Source: JAGQRJ01 sp041402045
GTDB lineage: Bacteria; Planctomycetota; J058
NCBI GenBank assembly: GCA_041402045.1
Contig: JAWKSZ010000045.1
Span: forward strand, 1 to 63,249
Direction of reading: 5' to 3'
Length of the DNA: 63,249 nt
Shown: piece after piece, positions 52,278 through 59,818 of the stretch
How the letters are laid out: each line of letters begins with the position of its first letter
How positions within the stretch are numbered: the stretch's first letter is position 1
Program-made: the position numbers and the translations under genes
Notes under the pieces: model-generated
Told to the model about the DNA's origin: nothing
Database searches by the model: none
The model's input: the letters and a program-made list of their open reading frames with translations, nothing else

Positions 52278-52678
52278 CCCCGCAGCGTGAGCCGCCCCAG
52301 GACCTTCACCTGCCGCACGTCGTTGCGGTCGCCGACCACGGTCAGGTCCCCTCGGATCGTGAAGCCGATCAGGGTCCAGCCGTGGCCCCGGACCTCGACG
52401 TGCCCGTCGATCACGCTCTCCCCGATCCCGGCCCCCCGCTTCTCGAGCCCCGTGCCCTCGAGCACCAGGTCGCCGGAGTAATAGCCGCGCTCGAGGTCCA
52501 GGATCCCCCGGGCCGTGTCCGCCGCGCGCCCTCGGTCGGGGAGGTAGCCGTAGCGGTCGCGGGCCTCGCCCACGGGCACCTGCTCCCGGGGCGAGTCCGG
52601 CGGGACGGTGGCCGGTCCAGGCCCCGCCTGGCAGGCGGCGAGGGCGAGCGCGAGGGCGAGCAAGCAGCGGCGGGTCAC
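52241..52678 (-). CDS. Small lipoprotein with parallel beta-helix-like repeats
   Basis: A 145-residue lipoprotein; LLALALALAAC gives a lipobox at about Cys16. Residues 60-140 are short beta units (YYSGDLVLEGTGL, GESVIDGHVEVRGHGWTLIG, FTIRGDLTVVGDRNDVRQVK) like a right-handed beta-helix of surface proteins. Function unknown. A GCTACCCT box at 52717-52724 provides a promoter about 38 nt upstream. The gene ends within a 16-bp inverted repeat. Confidence 0.7.
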   Translation of the reverse strand: MTRRCLLALALALAACQAGPGPATVPPDSPREQVPVGEARDRYGYLPDRGRAADTARGILDLERGYYSGDLVLEGTGLEKRGAGIGESVIDGHVEVRGHGWTLIGFTIRGDLTVVGDRNDVRQVKVLGRLTLRGEDNRPRNEGDR

Positions 52679-52716
52679 GAGGGAGCTCCTGGGTGGCGCC
52701 GACGCGCCCGGCCCCG

Positions 52717-52724
52717 AGGGTAGC
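52717..52724 (-). promoter_or_regulatory. -10 box GCTACCCT for the small lipoprotein
   Basis: Minus-strand GCTACCCT, 38 nt before GTG/ATG 52678. Identical to the boxes at 23347, 24671 and 32542. Confidence 0.45.
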
Positions 52725-52759
52725 GTCGATCTCCGAAGCGCGGACGCCGAGGACAGAGC

Positions 52760-53468
52760 CTAGCCGGGAGGCGACTCCGTCGAGGCGGCGCCCTCGTCGA
52801 GCTCGACGCCCGCGAGCACGCGCTCGATCACGGCCAGGGGGTGTAGAGGCTGCGCACGCTGCGCACCGCGAGCACCCCGCGCGGGGTGGAGCTGCTCAGC
52901 GCGAGGGCGACCCACCCCGAGAGCCAACGGGTGACGGTGACCTCGGCGCCCACCAGGAGCGTCCCCGAGACCTCGAGGCGTCGCTCGGTCGGGTCGTGGG
53001 TGCGCTCGCCGGGCTCGAAGCTCTCGAGCCAGCGCTCCACGCGATCGGGCGACAGGACCCCCTCCGCCCAATACGTCACCTCCACCCACGCGTCCGCGGA
53101 GACGAGGCGCACCCCCGTGAACTGAGGCGGCGCGTCTTGGAGGGTCTGCACCGTCCAGCCGGCGGGCGCTCGATACGCCAGAGGTCGGGTGTAGTGGCTC
53201 CGGGTCGCCTCGCGCAGGGCCCGCCGCGCGTGAAGCCGGGGCGGAGCGAGGTCCAGCCCCGCCTGGCCGACGTCGCCCCCAGGACCGCACACCAGGCCAG
53301 GCTCCCTCGGACCCCCGCCAGGGTGGCCAGTGCGCCGCAGAGGACGAGGAGCGCCCAATCCACGCCGCGGAGCCAGGCGGCTACCGACCCGACCTCGCGC
53401 GAGCGCTCCGCCGCAGCGCGGAAGCGCTCCTCGAGGGGGGGTGGGGTCTCGCGCTCCGGCTCGAGCAT
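52760..53468 (-). pseudogene. Membrane-anchored hypothetical protein, two frameshifts
   Basis: About 235 residues if repaired. The N-terminus LEPERETPPPLEERFRAAAE is soluble, then one or two membrane segments (VDWALLVLCGALATLAGVRG, SLAWCAVLGAT), then a beta-rich domain (YRAPAGWTVQTLQDAPPQFT, ADAWVEVTYWAEGVLSPDRV, LEVSGTLLVGAEVTVTRWLS) and a last VIERVLAGVELDEGAAS. Frame shifts lie near 53260 and 52835. Start ATG 53468 is 5 nt after a GCTACCCT box, so leaderless. Family not recognised. Confidence 0.6.
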
Positions 53469-53473
53469 GCCCG

Positions 53474-53481
53474 AGGGTAGC
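53474..53481 (-). promoter_or_regulatory. -10 box GCTACCCT, leaderless start
   Basis: Minus-strand GCTACCCT with spacer CGGGC directly before ATG 53468, the same geometry and spacer as at 7562 on the plus strand. Confidence 0.5.
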
Positions 53482-53504
53482 GGGTCACCGCGCCCGGGGC
53501 CGCC

Positions 53505-53726
53505 TCAGCGAGCGAGCCTGGCTCGCAACCTCCCGCGGATCTCCTCCCATGGCACCGGTTGGTCTTCCCCGGAGTCTAGACGTTGGAGCCTCTGCCCAAT
53601 CTCCGCGGCCCATGCCGCCTCGACGTCGGGGTCCGACTCTGCCTCGAGGCTCGTCAGGAGGCTCGCCGCGAGTTCAGCGCGTTCGTCTGCGGAGCGTTGC
53701 AGGGCTCGATCGAGTAGTTGCCCGTC
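53505..53726 (-). pseudogene. Addiction-module antitoxin-like protein, missing start
   Basis: The frame after the nuclease stop reads LLDRALQRSADERAELAASL, LTSLEAESDPDVEAAWAAEI, GQRLQRLDSGEDQPVPWEE and IRGRLRARLAR, then TGA 53507-53505. This is the pattern of the small antitoxins of the putative addiction module family (Unstab_antitox), usually about 75 residues. No start codon lies between TAG 53727 and the domain; an upstream GTG (about 53771) would work after one indel in a C-run. No RelE/ParE toxin is next to it, so it is an orphan or decayed. It was found by reading the minus strand directly. Confidence 0.6.
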
Positions 53727-54484
53727 CTAGCTGGGGGGCCGCGAGCCGTCACGGCTCTGGTTGGGGAGCGACGTCACGGAGCGAAACAGTGCGCCGAGGA
53801 TCCGGGTCGCAGTCGTCGGTCCGACGCCCGGCACCTTGAGCAGCTCCGCTGGGTCGCTGCTCAGGATCGCGTCGAGGGATCCGAAGCGACGGAGGAGCGC
53901 ATGGGCCGGACCGGACCCACGTCGGGCAGCGCTTCAAGGATCGACAGCGCGCGTGGGTCGGGCGGCGGGGCGCGCGCCGGGCATGGGGAGCCTCCAGGCG
54001 CTTCGTCGAGCTGACCTTTCCAGGCCCGTCTCCCTGCGCGCTTGCTCTCTTGGTGCGCGATCTGGATCAGGCTCTCCGCAGTGTTCTCGAGGTCCCGCGT
54101 CCGCAACACGGGGATCCCGTATCCCGTCAGCAGCGAGAGGAGCGCGCCCTTCAGCGAGCGGACGTGGTCCGGCCCCACCAGCGCGTAGGGGTCGCCCTCG
54201 AGGATCACCAGCGGCCGAGCGCTGGCTCCTCTCAGGCTGTAGACCTGGCGGAACAGTCGGCCAGACCTCAGGCACATGACGAAGTCGTGGGCCTCCTTGC
54301 GCTCCACGAGCACCCGACCCACGCTCACGTCGCCCACCGACAGACGCCGTACGAGGACGGGCTCCCAGTGCGTCTCGACGAGCGCCGGGAGGCCGGGTGG
54401 CTCGCGGCAGTCAACAACGATCGCCACCCGTTCCTGCGGTGCCTCAGGGTGCCGCTCGGCACGTGGCTCGCCGGGCGGACTCAA
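53727..54484 (-). pseudogene. ERCC4/XPF-type nuclease with HhH domain, one frameshift
   Basis: About 252 residues. The ERCC4 nuclease core: VAIVVDCREPPGLPALVETH, VGRVLVERKEAHDFVMCLRS (ERK metal site ERKxxxDF) and GRLFRQVYSLRGASARPLVI, with ALLSLLTGYGIPVLRT. The C-terminus has two helix-hairpin-helix units: ILEALPDVGP and, after one missing base near 53915, LLRRFGSLDAILSSDPAELL with KVPGVGPTTATRI. That is the XPF/Mus81-like layout for branched DNA. The start TTG 54484 overlaps the upstream stop as TTGA. Small bacterial ERCC4-HhH proteins are uncommon; role unknown. Confidence 0.78.
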
Positions 54485-54927
54485 CCACCGCCCTCCGTGG
54501 CGACGACGGGCTGCGCGTCTCGCCACACCAACCGTGACAGGCGCAGCAGCTCCCGGCGGTGCGCGGCGCGGACCTGCTCGCGGGTGAAGCCCACCTGGGC
54601 CAGGGCCCAGATCGCGTCGGCGCTGACCTGGGGCTCGGACTCCTCCACGTCCAGGCTCAGCGCCGCGAGGAACACGAGGATCGCCTTGGTCCACGACAGC
54701 CGCACGTCCCGCGGGACGACCTCCGGGCCGTCGGGGAGCCAACCGCGCTCCTGCTTGGCGAAGGCGGTGACCACGAAGCGGAACACGTCGGGCCCCTGCA
54801 CGCCGTGGGGGTTCTCTCGCAGCTTGCGCAGCAGGCGCGCAATGAAGAAGTCGCGCACCGGCGTGGGCGGGTCCTCGCGGACGGGCGGGGTGGGGATCGC
54901 CGTGGCGACGGGGGAGGCTCGGTTCAT
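54481..54927 (-). CDS. Hypothetical protein upstream of the ERCC4 nuclease
   Basis: A 148-residue, helical, soluble protein: VRDFFIARLLRKLRENPHGV, DVFRFVVTAFAKQERGWLPD, LSWTKAILVFLAALSLDVEE, AIWALAQVGFTREQVRAAHR. A Pro-rich N-terminus precedes. It overlaps the nuclease start by 4 nt, so they are co-translated. The regulatory region (54969-55000) resembles that of the orphan at 42845. Family not recognised. Confidence 0.68.
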   Translation of the reverse strand: MNRASPVATAIPTPPVREDPPTPVRDFFIARLLRKLRENPHGVQGPDVFRFVVTAFAKQERGWLPDGPEVVPRDVRLSWTKAILVFLAALSLDVEESEPQVSADAIWALAQVGFTREQVRAAHRRELLRLSRLVWRDAQPVVATEGGG

Positions 54928-54968
54928 CGTGGTCTTCCTTCTCGATCTGACTCCGGGAGGTCGAAGCG

Positions 54969-55000
54969 AGGTTAGGGTTGTGTTCGTGCTGTTAGGTTCG
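54969..55000 (-). promoter_or_regulatory. CCTAACCT box with flanking direct repeats
   Basis: Minus strand: CCTAACCT (54976-54969) preceded by repeats CCTAAC (spaced 20 bp) and CACGAACACAACC. It shares the CTAACCTCG and CGAACAC words with the promoter at 42881-42909. The start ATG 54927 is about 40 nt away with GAAGGAAGA as ribosome site. Confidence 0.35.
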
Positions 55001-55045
55001 CACGGGGGACCGACAGGCCCGGGCGGGCAGGTGGAGTCGTGCTGC

Positions 55046-55215
55046 CAAGGTCCGCGCAGCCAAGGAGTTCTTGCTGCTGCAGCCGGCTGACGAGACCCCG
55101 ACCCCGCGCGGCCTCCGGTCGTCGCCGAGGCTGCGGAGGTCGAGGCCCCGGGGACGAGGACCGCGGCGCCGGGCGGCGAGCTCGACCCGCTGGCGCGCTA
55201 CGCCCGCGGGCTCTC
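55046..55215 (+). pseudogene. Decayed gene fragment, plus strand
   Basis: One frame reads AKVRAAKEFLLLQPADETPT, then after one indel near 55112 PPVVAEAAEVEAPGTRTAAP and GGELDPLARYARG. Third positions are nearly all G/C. No start or stop in frame; the end overlaps the convergent gene ending at 55198. Family unknown. Confidence 0.3.
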
Positions 55216-55938
55216 CCCCACCCCGACCGCGCGGTCGAAGTCGACGCGGGTCAACGCCGCGAGGTCCTCCACGCCTTCGGCCCGGAGGCGCCGCGCGAGG
55301 GGCCGGCGTGGGAGCAGCAGGGCGAGGGTGAAGGCCACGCACGCGGCCGAGAGCGAGGCCAGGACGCCGGCGCTGAGCTCGAGGCGCGGAGCGGCCGCCC
55401 CGAGGAGCAGGAGCGCCAGGCCGCAGACGAGGGGCCCCCTGCGCTCGAGCCAGCCGCGGAGACGGACCGACCGCGGCCGCTCCTCCCAGTAGCGGGCCTC
55501 CGCGCGCTCGACGTCGGCGTGGCACGCATAGACCCGCGGCCCTTGGCCGAGCTCGGCCGTGCGTCGCTCGCGAGCGGCGGCGTGACGACGCAGGTCCTCG
55601 GCGAAGTCCCCGCTCCCCGGGATCACGTCGAGCCCGACGTGAGGCAGGCTGAGCGGGACCCGGTTGCTGACGCTGAGCAGGCTCGACGTGGGCCAGCGCG
55701 TGACGAGGGAGTAGTGGCCCTCGCTGATCGTGAGCTGGGTGGCGCCGTCGCGGTCCACCCACACCTCCTTGACCCCCGCGCGACGCTGCACCACCCACCG
55801 CGCGGTCCCCAGCGGGCGAAAGCCCTGCTCGCGTGCCAACCGCTGGCACGCCATGACCCGGGGCAGCGCCCGCAGCGCTCGCACCTCGGCGTTGGAGTCG
55901 TCGACCTCTTCGAACCGCAGGCGCGAGGCCGTGAGCAT
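55198..55938 (-). CDS. Hypothetical membrane protein
   Basis: A 246-residue protein. The N-terminal 150 residues are soluble (LTASRLRFEEVDDSNAEVRA, VKEVWVDRDGATQLTISEGH, YSLVTRWPTSSLLSVSNRVP), followed by two membrane segments (GPLVCGLALLLLGAAAPRLE; GVLASLSAACVAFTLALLLP) and a basic then acidic tail. GCGGAAGGA ribosome site before ATG 55938. Family not recognised. The soluble part could be a small sensory or binding domain. Confidence 0.65.
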   Translation of the reverse strand: MLTASRLRFEEVDDSNAEVRALRALPRVMACQRLAREQGFRPLGTARWVVQRRAGVKEVWVDRDGATQLTISEGHYSLVTRWPTSSLLSVSNRVPLSLPHVGLDVIPGSGDFAEDLRRHAAARERRTAELGQGPRVYACHADVERAEARYWEERPRSVRLRGWLERRGPLVCGLALLLLGAAAPRLELSAGVLASLSAACVAFTLALLLPRRPLARRLRAEGVEDLAALTRVDFDRAVGVGESPRA

Positions 55939-56096
55939 AGGAACCGTCCTTCCGCGCTAAGCCAGAGCACGGCGCGCTCCGAGCCCCCACGACAACGCCC
56001 CAGGCACTTGCGTCGACGGACCCGAGCCCGAGGGCCGATCCGGCCCGGAAGGGTCTCGACGCGGAGCGACGCCTGTCGCCAGCGTTTCGACCTGGC

Positions 56097-56222
56097 AGCC
56101 CGTTGAACTCCGCTCCGGGTCCGCGTTGCCGACCCCCTCGATCGTCAGGAACTGCGAGGCAACACCCGACGATTCGACGATTGCGTTGCTCGTCGCTCAC
56201 GGTGCGGACAGTGCGTCGCTCT
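56097..56222 (+). repeat. Partial copy of the 5453 palindromic element
   Basis: AGCCCGTTGAACTCCGCTCC (56097 on) matches the left terminal repeat of the element at 5453, and GACCCCCTCGATCGTCAGG and GCGTTGCTCGTCGCTCACGG match its interior. The right terminal repeat is lost; the copy ends near 56222 in TCCTGCGGG, where the other repeat family begins. Confidence 0.7.
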
Positions 56223-56256
56223 CCTGCGGGAGGTAGACGGCCTGACCTACACGCTC

Positions 56257-56337
56257 AGAGCCCTTCTCCTGCGGAAGCTGCCCTGCAGCCGCGGGCGGGG
56301 ATAAAACCCCGCCCCTACCTCTGAATGGGCCCACGCG
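56257..56337 (-). repeat. Dispersed composite repeat, copy 2
   Basis: AGAGCCCTTCTCCTGCGGAA (56257 on), CTGCAGCCGCGGGCGGGGAT, AAAACCCCGCCCCTACCTCT and GAATGGGCCCACGCGC. It is an inverse of block B at 50396 and nearly identical to 56449-56530. Confidence 0.8.
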
Positions 56338-56448
56338 CAGGGTTGGGGAGGCGCTGCCACGTCGCACCCGGGGCGAGGACGGCGACCGGCTCCACTGTCA
56401 CGGCCCCTGCTCGAATGCTCCCCCACGCAGGGGCAGGGGCGCAGGCCC

Positions 56449-56530
56449 AGAGCCCTTCTCCTGCGGAAGCTGCCCTGCAGCCGCGGGCGGGGACCCAGCC
56501 CCCGCCCCTACGTCTGAATGGGCCCACGCG
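56449..56530 (-). repeat. Dispersed composite repeat, copy 3
   Basis: Same sequence as copy 2 (AGAGCCCTTCTCCTGCGGAA on), differing mainly in the hairpin loop (ACCCAGCCCC instead of ATAAAACCCC). The 110 bp between copies 2 and 3 contain block A inverted (ATGCTCCCCCACGCAG). Confidence 0.8.
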
Positions 56531-56579
56531 CCTGATTGGAGAGGCTCTCGGCCCTCAGAGGTAGGTCGCTCTAGGTCGC

Positions 56580-59500
56580 TCAGCTCACCCGCTCGGGGCA
56601 GAACCCGCGGCGTCCGCCGAAGGGGCAGGACCAACAGGTCGCCTTCCCCGGGTGCTCGCGGATCGCGAAGTCGCGCTGGCGGATCCGCTCGGCGACCTCG
56701 AGCACCCGCGCCTCGACGTCCGCAGGCGGCAGGGGGTCGATCGCCGCGAGCCCCTTCCGCTCGGGGTGCTGCACGAAGTAGACGTTGCAGCCAGCGACCC
56801 GGCGCCCGAGGGCCCGCTCCAGCGCCAGGGCGTAGAGCGAGAGCTGGAGCCGGTAGCGGACGGGGTCGACGCCGCGGTTCGACTTGTAGTCGGTGATCGT
56901 CCACGCGCCGTCGGGCTCGGGGTCGAGCCGATCGATCGAGCCCGTGACCGAGACCACGAGCCCGTCCGCTCCCTCGAGCAGGGTGAAGACGGGACCTCGG
57001 TGTCCTCGGGCCGGGCTTTCGCTGGCCCAGGCGGCTGGCGAGGAAGTTCGTCACGAACTCCCGAGCGCGGGTATCCTGAGCGAGCTCGCCCCAGCCGCGG
57101 TCGTGGGCGGCGACGGCGACCAGCTCGTCCAGCGGCCGGTCCTCGTGGGCCCAGCGCTCGAGGGCCTCGTGGAGCACCGTCCCCAGCTCGTGGGCGGCGA
57201 GGTCCGCGGGGACCCCGTCCTGGGCGGCCCGGCGCAGGCCCGCCCCGTGGCCCGTATGCCGGGGAGCGGGGTCACGAAGGTGAACTTGTAAACTCAGCGG
57301 GCAGGTGTCGTAGAGGTTCACGTGGCTGAAGGAGAGGTGCACGCCCCGGGCTTCCACCGGCGACGGCGGTGCCGGCGTCAGGGGCAGCGTGACCCGGGCC
57401 AGCGCGTCCTCGAGCGCGCGCTCGAGCTCCGTCTCCTGCTCGACCGGCACCTCGTCCAACGTTCCGGCGGCTCGACGCGGCCCTCGAGGCTCCTGGGCCG
57501 TCGCCGGCTCGAGGCACGCCGTGACCCGGTCGAGGAACGCCGCCTTCCCGTGGCCGGTGAGGTAGAGCAGCGTCTTGGCCCGGGTCCTTGGCCACGAACA
57601 ACACGCGCCGCTCCTCCTCCTCCCGGGCGGGCTCGTGCTCGGCCTTCAGCCGCTCGTAGAGCTGGGTCTCGGCGTAGGAGACCTTGCCGTCGTCCTCCTC
57701 GCCCACGACACCGCGTCGGAGCACGGCGCCGGCGCCCTCGAAGTAGGCGACGTCCACCGGAAACCCCGGACATGGGCCAGGACTGGTTCGTCAGCCCCGA
57801 CACGAACACCACCGGCCACTCCATGCCCTTGGCCTGGTGCACGGTGAGCACGTTGACCACCCGTCCGTCGGCCTCGAGCCCTTCCTCCTCCTCGCGGATC
57901 TCCTCGTCCACCGCCCGGGTCAGGTAGCGCACCAGCTCGTGCAAGGAGCCGTAGACGTGGGCGTGCTCGAAGCGCCGGGCCATGCGCAGCAGGCGCTCGA
58001 CGTTCTTGCGCCGGCGCAGGGCCTCGAAACCCCTCGGCTCTCGTCGGCGAGGAGCAGCTTGCCGTAGCCCGTCTCCTGGAGCACGTCGAGGAGCAGCCGG
58101 CTGACCGGGACCGTCTCGCGCCGGGCCAGGCTGCGCTCGAGGAACGCCCGCAGCCGGGCCAGGCGCGTCAACGTCTCGGCCTCGAGCCCCAGCTCCGCGC
58201 CAGCTCCGGCTCGTCCAGCGCGCGGCGCACGGCGTCGAACGGCTTCAGGCGGAACCCGGGGACGACCGTGTTCTCGTGGGCGTCGACCTCGAGGGCCTCG
58301 CCCTCGCTGCCTACAAGCTCGAGGTTCGCCAGGCGGTAGAGGCTGCGGTCCGAGAGCCCGAAGGGCGGCTGTTGGAGCACGCGGATCAGCGCCAGCCCGT
58401 CGTAGGGGTTGGCGACCACCTGCAGATACGCGAGCAGGTCGAGGATCTCGCGCCGGTCGTAGAACCCGGAGCCGCGAAGGTCCGATACGGGATCCCGCGC
58501 GCGCGCAGCGCGCCTCGCCAGGCGCGCGCTGCCCTGCGCAGGAGGATCGCGAAGTGACCCCAGGCCAGGGGGAAGGTCTCGCGGGTCCGTCCGGGAGCAC
58601 GCGCACGGCCGGCCGCCCGCGCCGCGCGAGTCTCGTCGGCGACGTAGGCGGCCTCGTCGGGCTTCTTGGCGGTGTGGAACGTGCGCACGACGAGGGCACG
58701 CGCGGCCTGGGGTCCGCCTCCGCGACCCCGAGCGCCGCCGAGACCTGCAGCGGGCGCTCGGGGACGGCGTCGAGCCCGGCGACGAGCGCCCGGGTCGGAC
58801 GTCCAGGATCTCCTGATACGAGCGAAAGCTCTCGAACAGCTCGAGGACCAGGCACTCGCCGCCGGCCTCGCGCACGCGATCAGGCAGCTCGCGAATGTTC
58901 TGCCCGGGCGCCGCGGAAGGCGTAGATCGACTGCCGCTCGTCCCCCACCGCCATGAGGTTCCCGAAGGCGGGGCGCGCCAACAGCCGCAACAGCTCCAAC
59001 TGCACGCGGTTCGTGTCCTGGAACTCGTCGACGAGGAGCACCTTGAACTGCCCGCGGACCCGGGCGCCGGCCTCGCTGCGCAAGAACTCCACCGCCCGCG
59101 TTTGCAGGTCGACGTGATCCAGCAGCGCCTCGTCGGCCTTGCGCGCCTCGTAGCGCGCCTCGATCTCCAGGCAGGCAGCGCGCGAACTCGCGGTGCGCGG
59201 CGAGCTCGTCCGCCAGCGCCTGCGCGCCGAGCTCGTCGGCGAGGCGGGCGCGCCGTCGCCTGGAAGCCAGGACCTCCTGCGCGCCGAGCAGGTTCTCCCG
59301 CGCGCGGCCGAGGACCCCCCACCGCGTGGGGAAAGCGTAGCCCCCGGGCGCTCGATCACCCCGAGGGGATCGGGTCCCCGGCGGCCTCGGCCTGCGAGGG
59401 CCTCGTCGGTCAGCCCCCTCCAGGAACTCGCGCCGGAGCTCCTGGGCCAGGTCCACTGGCCTCGACCTCGTCCTGCACTCGGCTCGAGGGCTCGAACCCG

Positions 59501-59818
59501 GCGACCAGCGCGTTGTCCCGGAGCAGGCGGAAGCACAGCCCGTGGAAGTTCGTGACCACCCACTCCAGCGCCAGCGAGCTCTCGAGGCGCCCGGCCTCGA
59601 GCAGGCGCCGGGCCAGGCGCTCCTTGAGCTCGCGGGCGGCCTTGCCGGGTGAAGGTCGCGACGAGCACGTCCGGGATCTCGAACCCGCCCGCGGTGATCA
59701 GGTGCAGGTAGCGCTCGACGAGCACGTGGGTCTTGCCCGAGCCGGGCCCGCGTTCACGGAGCACGCAGCGGTCGGTGGGAGCGGTCACGATCCGCGCCTG
59801 GTTAGCCGTCAGCGGCAC
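56580..59818 (-). pseudogene. UvrD-type helicase with C-terminal RecB-like nuclease (AdnB/AddA-like), many frameshifts
   Basis: About 1080 residues if intact. N-terminus: LTANQARIVTAPTDRCVLRE with PGSGKTHVLVERYLHL (Walker A). Middle: VLLVDEFQDTNRVQLELLRL and GDERQSIYAFRGA. Then VFVSGLTNQSWPM and VLTVHQAKGMEWPVVFVSGL (motif V-type). The C-terminus is a PD-(D/E)XK nuclease: GSIDRLDPEPDGAWTITDYK, and cysteines of a 4Fe4S site (LYDTCPLSLQVHL; CWSCPFGGRRGFC). More than ten single-base indels lie between 57.0 and 59.7 kb. GTG 59818 overlaps the first UvrD-nuclease gene by 17 nt. Probably the second subunit of a double-motor recombination nuclease. Confidence 0.82.

Noticed and set aside
53505..54927. 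Complete toxin-antitoxin or defence island
   Set aside because: The antitoxin-like ORF has no toxin partner, and the nuclease's neighbour has no recognisable defence domain.
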